NCBI RefSeq assembly: GCF_017635265.1 | Contig: NZ_JAGBLU010000150.1 | Location: forward strand, 1-50,474 | Length of the DNA: 50,474 nt | Source of the DNA: Butyrivibrio sp. | GTDB taxonomy: Bacteria; Bacillota; Clostridia; Lachnospirales; Lachnospiraceae | Direction of reading: 5' to 3' | Shown here: one piece after another, positions 8,601 through 15,724 of the stretch | How the letters are laid out: each line of letters opens with the position of its first letter | Numbering within the stretch: the first letter of the stretch is position 1 | Notes under the pieces: model-generated | The model's database searches: none | Seen by the model: the letters and a program-made list of their open reading frames with translations, nothing else | Told to the model about the DNA's origin: nothing | Program-made: the position numbers and the translations under genes

Positions 8601-11600
8601 GTCTCCTGCCCACAGCATTAGCTTCTTCATTCAGCTCGCGATAGGTAAGGACGCGGTCTGTGGCGATAAGAGCCGTCTTATCGGGGTGTTTGTGGGCGCT
8701 GTCCTGCAAAAGCCGGTAAGCCGGCCTCTCCGGTACCTCAAATGCTGTATCATGAAGGTTTTTAATGTATTGCTCATCTTCTTTCGACACCAGGCTCACT
8801 TCCGCCAGTCTTTCTCTTTTAAGAAACTCTCCGGCAATATGATCAAAAAGCCTGACTAAACCGCTTACAGTGTATTCTGAATACTGTGCCGGGTCATAAG
8901 ATACATCAAATGATAATCTGCCGTCCTCTATCATAGTGTCCAGACTTAAGGCGGCCATTGCCTGTGAAAGCTTAAGCTCCCGGCTCTTTGCCATTACACC
9001 GCAAAAATCTATATTTGTCTCTGCATCCGACTGATATGCAAAGAGAATGTCTGCCCTTATATCATAGACATTTCGTATCTCCGCGAAACTATAGATATCA
9101 TTGGCCATGGCCGACAACAGATACGACTGGCAGTTTTCTAAAACAGACACGATGAAACTGTCTGCCCCGGGATTAAAATAAACAGGCAGAGTCTTAACCA
9201 GCATTGAAACAGTGTTTTTAAGTCTCGGATCGTTCCTGCCGTTGTAGATGGTGGAAAAGACTGCATGTTCCGCATTCGTATATTCCTTTAACGCAAATCC
9301 GAAAGCAGATGTTAAAAAAGCATTTACAGACAGAGAGTTTCTTTGACAGAATTCTTTGATATCATCCGCATTTGTGTCGCCAAGTCTCCTGTAAAAAGCT
9401 ATATGAGCATCGCCTTTCCCATCCTTTGGCGGAATGGTCTCACCTCCACACCCGTCAAAAATCCTGTCGTACCACGCTTTGGCTTTTTCAAACTTTGCAG
9501 TCCCCCTTACGTACTGCTCATCAAGAGATGCCTCGAAACCTGTGTAATCCTCCTTCTCAACCGTCCCTTCCAGATATACCCTGCTGATATCTCTCGTCAG
9601 GATGTCAAGAGAACCTCCGTCTGAGATAATATGATGGGTATCAAGAAACAGATATAAACCCTCATCTGTATCGTATATTTCAGCCCTGAAAAGTATGTCA
9701 TCTGAAAGCAGGTCGAAAGGACGGACCAGGTCCGCCTCATCGGGAAGTCTTTTACAATTTATCAGCTTTGCTTCAAAGCTGTGATCATCTCTCCTGACTG
9801 CACATACTTCCCCGGCTCTTTCTTCCGGTTTCATAAAGAGATAGGGGTGGGCAGCTACTGCCTTCCGGATGGCCCCGCAAAGTCTATGTTTGTCAACACT
9901 GCCTTGTATCTCTAACAGAACAGGTATGTTGTAAACAGTAGTGCCCGGATGTTTCTCAGATTCAATAAAGATACCCATTTGCGTCATGCTAAGCGGATAG
10001 CTTTCACGCATTGAAAGATCAGCTCCGGCACTACTTGGTTCTATCAGTTTTTCCAGTAGCTTTACATTTATACCGTCTGTAAGATCCGAAGTCTTAACTA
10101 CCGCATTGAACTGCTTTTGTATATCGTTACATAGTCGTATGGCACCAAGGGATGAGAGTCCCATTTCAAAAAGATTGGTTGTTACACCTATTTTCTCAGT
10201 CTTAAGGATCTCTCGTACCAGAGTAAGAAGTTCTTCCTGTGCAGGTGTCTCCGCAGGATCTATGACCTGTTCATCCGGCTCAGCCTCCGGCAGGGCATCC
10301 TTGTTTACCTTTCCGTTTGCGTTAAGAGGAATGGAATCGATCCATGTAAAGCTCTGGGGAACCATATAGGAAGTCAGATATTTTCTGATATGTTTTTTCA
10401 GCGATTGCTTGTCTGTCTCCGGATTTCCGGTGAAATATGCAGCAAGATGTTCAAAGGGCTTATCTTTTACTACAACCACTGCATTGTCGATCCCTTCATA
10501 GGAGGATATAACACTCTCTATCTCTCCAAGTTCAACTCTTAAGCCACGAAGCTTGACCTGATCATCCTTTCTGCCGTAAAATTCTATTTCTCCATCTTCT
10601 CTGACCAGCCCGAGATCCCCTGTTTTATACGCTCTTATCCCGAAGAGCTCTATGAAATTTTTGTTCTGTTCTATGTTTCCGATATATCCTCTGCCGACGC
10701 CATCGCCAAGGATGACCAGCTCACCCTTTTCCCCGGGAGACAGTACATTGCCATCCTCGTCCATGGTAATTACATGGACATTTGCGTTTGGCAGACCGAT
10801 ATTAATACTCTTCTCATCTTCAATCACCTGCATGGTACAGCTGATGGTGGCCTCTGTAGGCCCATATCCGTTCATAATGTATATATCCGGGTTGATGCTT
10901 CTTAATCTTTTGAAAAGAGCAGGAGGAAAGGCTTCCGCACCAAAGTCTACACTCTTAAGGGCTTTTATACAGGGTCTTACCTCATCTATATCAAGAAGAT
11001 TTAGCATATAACTTGGTGTACAGCTCATGATATCTGTCCCTGTCCCGGTCATCAGCTCGCACAGCTTCTTTGGATCCATGATCTGTTCTTTGGTTGCGAG
11101 AACCACTGTCATGCCGTTTGACAGCGGCACAAATTCCTCCATGATCGAAAAATCAAAAGTAAGGGCAGCTATGGCAAGGCTCACGCTTCCCTTCCCGGTA
11201 TAACCTCTGATTTCTCTGTTCTTTTCATTATCATCGACAAAGTTTACCAGATTTTTGTTCGTTATTATTACACCCTTTGGTTTTCCGGTGGATCCGGATG
11301 TATAGATCACATAAGCCGGTGCTTCACCTGACACCTCTACCCCGATATTGGCAGTGCTTTCGGTTTTGATTGCTTCCCGGGCATCAATTACCTTCATGCC
11401 TTCTGAGGTAAGTCTGTCAAAGAGATCTTTCCTTCTTTTGATTATGGCTTTTGTAGTAACGATCAGCTTTGATGAGGAGTCTTTTAATATGTACCGGATC
11501 CTCTCCTCAGGATAATCCGGGTCTATTGGAAGGAATGCTCCGCCACTCTTTAGAATCCCTTGACGCATTACATAGGCATAGCTGTCCCTGTCTGCAAATA

Positions 11601-11832
11601 CCGCAATGATTGTCTCAGGTTCGGCGCCCTCTCTCTGAAGCCTTCTGCCCACTGCATTTGCTTCTTCATTCAATTCTTTATAGGTAAGTGTGCGGTCAGT
11701 AGCAATAACAGCGTTTTTTTCAGCAAAATAAGATGCACACTCTTCAAGCAGTTTGTATGCAGGTCTCTTTCTCACTTCCACATCCGTGTCATGGATTTTT
11801 AATAATTCTGAAAAAGCCTTCTCTGTTATCAT
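2692..11832 (-). CDS. Trimodular NRPS with terminal reductase (A-T-C-A-T-C-A-T-R)
   Basis: This cytoplasmic 3046-residue nonribosomal peptide synthetase should join three amino acids and release the chain reductively as an aldehyde or alcohol. Domain order by residue: A1 ~10-520 (YTSGSTGKPKG ~177), T1 ~530-600 (GLSSL, Ser ~556), C1 ~615-1030 (HHIISDG ~732), A2 ~1045-1540 (~1190), T2 (GLTSI ~1569), C2 ~1620-2040 (HHIISDG ~1745), A3 ~2060-2545 (~2204), T3 (GGTSL ~2586), reductase ~2670-3040 with NAD(P) motif GSSGFLG and catalytic YSKYLAEK (~2841). Every key motif is intact and no thioesterase or epimerase is present. The first module lacks a condensation domain, so it is the loading module. The start ATG overlaps the MATE stop (ATGA), so exporter and synthetase are cotranscribed. 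No phosphopantetheinyl transferase gene is in the window. Substrates are not predictable with confidence. Confidence 0.93.
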   Translation of the reverse strand: MITEKAFSELLKIHDTDVEVRKRPAYKLLEECASYFAEKNAVIATDRTLTYKELNEEANAVGRRLQREGAEPETIIAVFADRDSYAYVMRQGILKSGGAFLPIDPDYPEERIRYILKDSSSKLIVTTKAIIKRRKDLFDRLTSEGMKVIDAREAIKTESTANIGVEVSGEAPAYVIYTSGSTGKPKGVIITNKNLVNFVDDNEKNREIRGYTGKGSVSLAIAALTFDFSIMEEFVPLSNGMTVVLATKEQIMDPKKLCELMTGTGTDIMSCTPSYMLNLLDIDEVRPCIKALKSVDFGAEAFPPALFKRLRSINPDIYIMNGYGPTEATISCTMQVIEDEKSINIGLPNANVHVITMDEDGNVLSPGEKGELVILGDGVGRGYIGNIEQNKNFIELFGIRAYKTGDLGLVREDGEIEFYGRKDDQVKLRGLRVELGEIESVISSYEGIDNAVVVVKDKPFEHLAAYFTGNPETDKQSLKKHIRKYLTSYMVPQSFTWIDSIPLNANGKVNKDALPEAEPDEQVIDPAETPAQEELLTLVREILKTEKIGVTTNLFEMGLSSLGAIRLCNDIQKQFNAVVKTSDLTDGINVKLLEKLIEPSSAGADLSMRESYPLSMTQMGIFIESEKHPGTTVYNIPVLLEIQGSVDKHRLCGAIRKAVAAHPYLFMKPEERAGEVCAVRRDDHSFEAKLINCKRLPDEADLVRPFDLLSDDILFRAEIYDTDEGLYLFLDTHHIISDGGSLDILTRDISRVYLEGTVEKEDYTGFEASLDEQYVRGTAKFEKAKAWYDRIFDGCGGETIPPKDGKGDAHIAFYRRLGDTNADDIKEFCQRNSLSVNAFLTSAFGFALKEYTNAEHAVFSTIYNGRNDPRLKNTVSMLVKTLPVYFNPGADSFIVSVLENCQSYLLSAMANDIYSFAEIRNVYDIRADILFAYQSDAETNIDFCGVMAKSRELKLSQAMAALSLDTMIEDGRLSFDVSYDPAQYSEYTVSGLVRLFDHIAGEFLKRERLAEVSLVSKEDEQYIKNLHDTAFEVPERPAYRLLQDSAHKHPDKTALIATDRVLTYRELNEEANAVGRRLKKEGVMPNSTVAVFAHRDSYAYVMRQGVLKSGAAFLPIDPDYPEERIRYILDDSKTKLILTTNDILEKRKSLFDRLSESDIMTLCAQEAIKEENTENLNIEVPYEALAYVIYTSGSTGKPKGVMLTNKNLVNFVDDNDKNREILGYTKSGKVSLSIAALTFDFSIMEEFIPLANAMTAVLASEDEIMNPQRLGELMKKTGVDVMSCTPSYISNLLDISDFSACIREVKSIDFGAEEFPPSLYKKLKSINPDIHIMNGYGPTETTISCTMKVIESENDITIGIPNANVHVATVDKDGHLQPPGAMGELVIMGDGVGIGYVGRKDLTRKSFIKLLGMKAYRSGDLVRLLENGEIEYHGRIDDQVKLRGLRIELGEIENVINTYPGVRSSIVVVVRGQTDYLAAYFTADEKVDIKELKSHLGAYLTGYMVPQAIMQLEMMPLTSNGKIDKKALPLIENSEEEILLPKTPLQSDILLIAKEIIGNELIGITTDLFAYGLTSISCIRLCSRLSERFGADISIREIFENKDIESLEKLILRKREADSSSFVLHEEYPLTRTQLGIYIDSAKYEGTTVYNIPYLYRLDSSVDMLRLSDAVSKAVMAHPYMYMTIRSDENGEVMAVRNKPEYISFPVLKQEPGMQKAVRPFDLNSGEKLFRIELNDAKSGKYLFIDMHHIISDGESYDIFLRDINRAYIGEDIEPESYTCFESAMDEKEKLALDVHENAKNWYDSIFKGCGGETTPVRDGNPEGERICSKKICGKTGADLVRRFCREHDLTENAFFVTAYGIALKAYTNSEQGVFSTIYNGRSDSRVSDCIGMFVKTIPVMVNASNEDTVVKAVKNCQSYLLGAMANDIFSFAEIRSAYDIRADLLLVYQGEDEPDKICGFETESVELNLSQAKAALSIEIRLRGDEIIYEAEYDPREYSQYTIEGLVGLLDHIAGEFTKREIVQELSLVSVEDEQRIRNLHDTDYKVPQKPAYRFLQDSADRYPDRNAVIAFDRTLTYRELNEEANTVAHRLIKEGIVPDDIVAVLANRDSYAYVMRQGVLKSGGAFLPIDPEYPEERIRFILEDSGANIILTSQQVIEEKKNLFDKLSSEGIKIICAQDAVSGEKRENPDIQVSGENLAYVIYTSGSTGKPKGVMLFNHNLVNFAAENPKNQFPVYYTKRGSVSLAIAALTFDMSIHEEILPLADGITIVLATREDILNPEKLSRLMILTGVDLMVCTPSFVSNLLDIDVSQKALRNLKSIVVGGEAFTPSLFDRLKEINPDICVINGYGPTETTICCTMQIVKDKDHINIGTPNGNVHVATVDKDGRLQPPGAMGELVIMGEGVGGGYIGREDLTKRNFIKLLGMKAYRSGDLARILENGETEYHGRIDNQVKLRGLRVELGEIENVINRYPLVQTSIVILVKGSTDYLAAYFTADEKIDIEKLKKHLASYLTEYMVPQAILQLDEMPLTANGKIDKKALPVIAETGRDKQVRAPETELQEILSDIFKRVLNLNDVGTDESFFALGGTSLTAAKVMMAAKMRDIPLVYQDLFDAPTILQLEKKIMEKKSGKEKAIEGSEERRTEESDGAGVLFGEKKVLSHNVPEYVREIQAGDIGDVLLTGSSGFLGSHILKDLLDNTDAKIYCLMRESGSDCSKRLQNLMYYYFDTDVFEAYPGRITILTGDITDKDSLNAAFCECFSTVINCAASVKHFANIESLMSVNLHGVENLSELCIEKGMRLIHVSTVSVGGDMLKSSILGAVLRENILEMGQDVESNMYVYSKYLAEKYIIDRIENDGLKAKIMRVGNLMGRDKDGEFQMNFKTNNFVNTLRAYSVLGCFPYSGLDERVEFSPIDETASAIVKLSGTGDDFNIFHVYNSNSVEMGEVISIMRQCGMNIDFVEDETFEEKLKNTLLDDRLNSYVSPLINYDTENSEEYEEVPADNKFTVKALYRLSFHWKVTESEYLFRLIDGLKTLGFFDIIII

Positions 11833-13520
11833 AGATTGTCTCCTTCGTCAAAGATTATCATCATTCTTTTCAATGAATTAAATTCCGAACAGATGCATTT
11901 ACAGTCACTGTCTTCAGTCTCTGCCTCACTTCCCGCATCTTCATCGGTCTTTGAATCATATCTGAGGATCACATTTTTATGACCATCTTCCGCATCCAAT
12001 ACCAGAAATACACAAAGTGGATTTTCTGTTATCTTCAACACCGCATCAAAGGGTTCCATCATTTTCCTGCCTACGATATCTACCTGTTCTTTTGTCAGCA
12101 CAGTGCTCGCCAAAGACCTCCAGTCAGAGAGACTTCCCTCTTTTTTGTGTATACCTGTCATAAGCAGTACGTTTTCGGAATCCGTCGCAATTAACCCCTT
12201 ACCGGATCCGCACGCAAGCAGGAATACAAGACATGCCGTAACTGATATGAGATTTGCATACCAGGGGGCATTTTCCGCTATAGTCTTCATGAGCAGGATC
12301 ATGGCTGCTATACTGGTCAGCGATTGTATAACATATGCAATGTTTGCCTGTTTTTCCTGTTCGACAGCAGTCAGATAATAGATAAAAACAAGGTTGATAA
12401 AATTGATTACAGCAGCTATGCAGGTTATCCTTATTGCGGCAGGAAGAGTTGCTGCCATAACAGTGTCATTTATAGAAAATATTGCCATAAAAATATGTGG
12501 AAACAGTATTATGAGCCCCGATAAGGGAATTACGATCACCAGTCCCATTTTCAGGAGTGTTTTCTTTACCATAAGCTGTCCGCAGCGGTTTTTTTCTCCA
12601 TAATATGCTGCTGTAAGAGGCATCACAGCCTCGCTGGCTCCGGTGAATGTGATCGCAAGTATCATGGTCAGATTCTCAATCACAGCTGAATTTCCAAGGC
12701 CACTGGTGCCTGCACTGTCACTTAAAACATAGTTCTGGACAAATATCTGCAGGACGACAAATAAATACATCATGGCCTGGGCTGTTCCGGGCTTGATTAT
12801 TTCCAATACCCCGGGGTCATTACTTTCTCTTTTAAAAGTAGGCCGGCAGACGCTCTCTTTTTTCCTAAAGTGAAACGTATAAATGATGCAGGCACAGAAA
12901 TTGCTGAAAACCGTCCCAAAAGCCGTTATCCATATTCCCTGCCCAAGCACAAATATACCTGTGACATCTATGATGATATTTACTGTAGCCGCCACAATGC
13001 TTCCGCAAAGGGCAAGTTTGGGATTATTGTCATCTGTAAGGATATAGGCTCCGGAGAAAGATAGTACAACAAAAACCGCTCCCATAAGATAAACAGTCAG
13101 ATATTCCTTGGCGTATCCGATGTTTTCCGGCGTACACCATATGAATTTAAGAATCGGATCAAGAAAAATAAGAGAAATGATACTGTAGATCACTGTCGTG
13201 ACTATCATCAGTTTAAGCGCAATAGTAAAGGCCCGTCCTGCCTTTTTTACCTCGCCCGATCCAAGACATTTTGATGCCATGATCCCACAGCCCACTCCAC
13301 CAAGAGAACCTATTATATTTGTTACCCAGATCATAGGTGAGACATTGCTGAAGGAAGACAGCGCTTCATTTCCCAACCCGTTGGATACGCACACAGCATC
13401 TACGACCGGTGCTATCTGTTCAAAAATAAGCGCAAATGTAGCGGGAATTATATACCTTAATGCACTTCTTTTTATTAGTGCAGTTTCATACTTGAAATTT
13501 ATATCCGGCTTTTGTCCCAT
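11829..13520 (-). CDS. MATE-family efflux transporter with extra C-terminal domain
   Basis: Predicted multidrug/metabolite antiporter of the inner membrane, with about 12 hydrophobic segments in residues 1-440 (for example FALIFEQIAPVVDAV and GSLGGVGCGIMASKCLGSGE, typical of NorM/DinF-like proteins). The likely role is export of the NRPS product, because its stop codon overlaps the NRPS start by 4 nt. I chose ATG 13520 (563 residues), which has AGAGGGAAG upstream; the frame is open to a TTG at 13598 with no good ribosome binding site. Residues ~445-563 form an additional soluble region, ending in an acidic linker (TDEDAGSEAETEDSD) and SLKRMMIIFDEGDNL, that normal MATE proteins lack and that I do not recognise. 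Confidence 0.88.
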   Translation of the reverse strand: MGQKPDINFKYETALIKRSALRYIIPATFALIFEQIAPVVDAVCVSNGLGNEALSSFSNVSPMIWVTNIIGSLGGVGCGIMASKCLGSGEVKKAGRAFTIALKLMIVTTVIYSIISLIFLDPILKFIWCTPENIGYAKEYLTVYLMGAVFVVLSFSGAYILTDDNNPKLALCGSIVAATVNIIIDVTGIFVLGQGIWITAFGTVFSNFCACIIYTFHFRKKESVCRPTFKRESNDPGVLEIIKPGTAQAMMYLFVVLQIFVQNYVLSDSAGTSGLGNSAVIENLTMILAITFTGASEAVMPLTAAYYGEKNRCGQLMVKKTLLKMGLVIVIPLSGLIILFPHIFMAIFSINDTVMAATLPAAIRITCIAAVINFINLVFIYYLTAVEQEKQANIAYVIQSLTSIAAMILLMKTIAENAPWYANLISVTACLVFLLACGSGKGLIATDSENVLLMTGIHKKEGSLSDWRSLASTVLTKEQVDIVGRKMMEPFDAVLKITENPLCVFLVLDAEDGHKNVILRYDSKTDEDAGSEAETEDSDCKCICSEFNSLKRMMIIFDEGDNL

Positions 13521-13621
13521 ATCTGCTTCCCTCTCTTTAACGTCACAGCTCCGTTTTCCCCCGGTGTTTTCCCAAAGCAACTTGAATCCGGGATTCAAAA
13601 ATTGCCCCGGAAAGAAAATTT

Positions 13622-13635
13622 AATATACCAATTTT
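13622..13635 (-). promoter_or_regulatory. Candidate extended -10 promoter of the MATE-NRPS operon
   Basis: On the minus strand TTGGTATATT contains TG-G-TATATT (TATATT at 13622-13627), an extended -10 element; the -35 region (TATAAC at 17 bp) is poor. This gives a leader of about 95 nt before the MATE ATG. Confidence 0.35.
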
Positions 13636-13661
13636 AGTGTATCAGTTATATCAAAATTTGT

Positions 13662-13696
13662 AAAAAAAAGCTTCGCACGGATTTTACGTGCGAAGC
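13662..13696 (-). terminator. Intrinsic terminator after the secreted repeat protein
   Basis: A perfect 10-bp stem (13670-13679/13687-13696, GCTTCGCACG and complement) with a 7-nt loop is followed on the minus strand by eight T (13662-13669). It ends leftward transcripts of the 13758-14819 gene and insulates the MATE-NRPS operon. Confidence 0.85.
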
Positions 13697-13721
13697 CTCA
13701 GACTGTAGACAAAGTGGGATG

Positions 13722-13743
13722 AAAGCTCTTACGAGCTTTTTTT
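13722..13743 (+). terminator. Terminator-like stem, second copy of the 2508-2527 element
   Basis: AAAGCTC-TTAC-GAGCTTT followed by a run of T on the plus strand (13737-13743). Nineteen bases (13722-13740) are identical, in the same orientation, to 2509-2527. On the minus strand it has no T tract and only precedes the stronger terminator at 13662-13696. Confidence 0.5.
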
Positions 13744-13757
13744 ATATAAATATCTCA

Positions 13758-14819
13758 TCAATAATTTGATGTAATAGATACAGCGTGATAGTACGCATCG
13801 CTTCCGCGCTGAGCAACTACTGTAACACTCTTATTAAGAAGAAGTACAGGACACTTGGAGAAGTTTGTATTTGAATCAAGTCTTATCTCCATTACTCCAT
13901 CATTTGTATCAAGGTGCAGTGTTGCCTCATCTGTATCATCATCAACTGTTCCGGTAATCGTTACCTGAGTAGAGGAATCAAGCGTAGCTGTCGAAGAAGC
14001 ACTTTCCGAATTATTAACAAGTTTGGATGTATGATTCCACGCGTCGCTTCCTCTATAGAAACTCACCGTGATTTTTTGATCCGGCAAAAGAACTCTGCAT
14101 GCACTTGCATCGGTTCCAAGATCCAAAACAAATTCCATTGTACCTGCTGATGTTGAAAGATAAAGAATCGATGATGTAGTTCCTTTTTCAACAGTTCCTG
14201 TAACAGTATTCTCTGAAGACGAAGAACTTGTACTTGTACTGCTGCTTGTGCTCGTAGTTGTTGTAGAAGATGAACCGGTCACATCAGAAATCGAAACAGC
14301 ATGCATATATGCATCGGACCCTCTCTCAACAACAACGCTGACCTCTTTGCCAATAATAAGCATCGTTACACCGCTAAGATCAGTATCATCATCCATTTTT
14401 ATCTGCATGGTTCCATTATCTACAACGAGATATAAAAGCTCCTCTGAAGTTCCCTTTGCAATACTTCCTGTAACTGTTGCCTTGGTAGAACTGTCTAAAG
14501 TTACTTTACCAACCTGACTCGTCCCCGAAATTGATGATACATGCCAGTACTCGTCACTACCTCTGTAGCATGAGCAGCTGATTGTCGTACCGGGAAGAAC
14601 GAGTTTAGTACCACTGATGGATGTATTGCTATCCACCTTCAGTTCCATCGTTCCACCGCTGGTTGAAAGATATATTATATCCGAAGTAGTTTTGTCTGAA
14701 ACCGTACCTGAAAATGTAGATTCGGTAGCCTCTGCAACCGTAGGTACAAAAAGTCCCATAGCAACTACAAGAACAAACGTAAGAATCACGTAAGCAGCAG
14801 TTGATAAACCTTTTTTCAT
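13758..14819 (-). CDS. Secreted protein with four ~65-residue repeats
   Basis: Not a family I can name. The 353-residue product begins with a signal peptide (MKKGLSTAAYVILTFVLVV then a cleavage-like AEA) and continues as four homologous units at about residues 35-105, 110-180, 206-275 and 285-353. Each follows the plan (V/I)(T/S)GTV...YLST..GTM(E/Q)..(L/M)D..T, a hydrophobic strand with LLP-K, and a signature RGSDAY-HA-SI. Pattern and length suggest small all-beta domains, possibly OB-like. A Ser/Thr-only linker of about 20 residues separates repeats 2 and 3. ATG 14819 has AAAGGGG 7 nt upstream; the GTG six codons earlier overlaps that site and is rejected. It has its own promoter (14862-14889) and lies directly downstream of the Bat-like cluster. 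Confidence 0.8.
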   Translation of the reverse strand: MKKGLSTAAYVILTFVLVVAMGLFVPTVAEATESTFSGTVSDKTTSDIIYLSTSGGTMELKVDSNTSISGTKLVLPGTTISCSCYRGSDEYWHVSSISGTSQVGKVTLDSSTKATVTGSIAKGTSEELLYLVVDNGTMQIKMDDDTDLSGVTMLIIGKEVSVVVERGSDAYMHAVSISDVTGSSSTTTTSTSSSTSTSSSSSENTVTGTVEKGTTSSILYLSTSAGTMEFVLDLGTDASACRVLLPDQKITVSFYRGSDAWNHTSKLVNNSESASSTATLDSSTQVTITGTVDDDTDEATLHLDTNDGVMEIRLDSNTNFSKCPVLLLNKSVTVVAQRGSDAYYHAVSITSNY

Positions 14820-14861
14820 AGTTTTCCCCTTTCGCACAATATATTCACTTTTTCAATGTAC

Positions 14862-14889
14862 ATTATACATCATCTTGTGCCTTATTCAA
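14862..14889 (-). promoter_or_regulatory. Promoter of the secreted repeat protein
   Basis: On the minus strand TTGAAT (14884-14889), 16-bp spacer and a perfect TATAAT (14862-14867). The palindrome AATGTACATT (14855-14864) overlaps the -10 box and could be a regulator site. Confidence 0.7.
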
Positions 14890-14924
14890 AGTATCTGTAT
14901 GTAGCCCATTTATTAACTGTTGCT

Positions 14925-15722
14925 TTACCATGGATGAGTCGGACCTTGAGAAGAGCCATCGCCTTCCTCATCACCGGCTTCACCGCCCATTCCCGAACCG
15001 TCAGAGCTTCCGGTTGTATTTTTCTGATACTCATCGAGCTGATCAATTTCTTCCTGTCTCTCCTGCATAGCATTTTTCTTGTTCTGCTCAAGAGCCTGCT
15101 GTTGCTGCTTTTGTTTATTGGAACCGGATGAAGATTGAGACTCATTTTTTTCCTCGTCTTCATCAGAATCATTCTGATCCTTGTTTTCTTCCCCATTATC
15201 AGGATTGTCCTTTTGGAGCTTTTCAATCATCTTATCAATATCGTCTTTTAACTGCTGAGCATCTTTATTGTGGCCATTTTCTCCATCTTCTTCGGCACAG
15301 CCATTTTGGGTAAGTTTTCCCCTTGCCTGATACAGAACAGAAAGCGCATCCTGAACCTTGCTATCCGAATCAAGATTATCAAAATCGATAGTATGTATAA
15401 GAGCAAGAGCAAGGTTTATCCTTATCATACAATCCTGCGGCTCACCCGGATTATACTTTAATGCATCCGTATAATAGCTTATTGCGCTTAAATAATCCTC
15501 ATTCATATACGCAGCATTTCCGACATTGTAGAGCGGAATATATCCTTCCGGAAAATTAAATAAAAAGAGTTTCTGCTCCATTGTCGTAAAATATGTTCCC
15601 TTATCATATGCAGCAACAAATTTTTTGTTAACAAATACTCTCATAAGAGCAGATATTGAAACTATAACAACTGCCACCGAAACTATAAAAAGAACTATAT
15701 ATCTTAGAGGTGTCTTTTTCAC
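14925..15722 (-). CDS. TPR membrane protein, BatC-like
   Basis: About 265 residues: one N-terminal membrane segment (YIVLFIVSVAVVIVSISAL), then a short TPR region (LYNVGNAAYMNEDYLSAISYYTDALKYNPGE is a typical TPR) and a long charged, Gln/Ser/Gly-rich tail from about residue 150. The position after two VWA genes and the architecture match BatC of the MoxR/Bat clusters, which are thought to assemble or remodel envelope proteins. A GTG start at 15722 gives a 9-nt gap from the GGGGAG site; a TTG two codons upstream is possible. It overlaps or abuts the end of the preceding VWA gene, so translation is probably coupled. Exact partners are unknown. Confidence 0.75.
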   Translation of the reverse strand: MKKTPLRYIVLFIVSVAVVIVSISALMRVFVNKKFVAAYDKGTYFTTMEQKLFLFNFPEGYIPLYNVGNAAYMNEDYLSAISYYTDALKYNPGEPQDCMIRINLALALIHTIDFDNLDSDSKVQDALSVLYQARGKLTQNGCAEEDGENGHNKDAQQLKDDIDKMIEKLQKDNPDNGEENKDQNDSDEDEEKNESQSSSGSNKQKQQQQALEQNKKNAMQERQEEIDQLDEYQKNTTGSSDGSGMGGEAGDEEGDGSSQGPTHPW

Positions 15723-15724
15723 GT

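Noticed and set aside
13521-13598. 26-residue N-terminal extension of the MATE protein from a TTG
   Set aside because: No ribosome binding site before the TTG, hydrophilic extension unlike MATE N-termini, and a good AGAGGGAAG-ATG at 13520.
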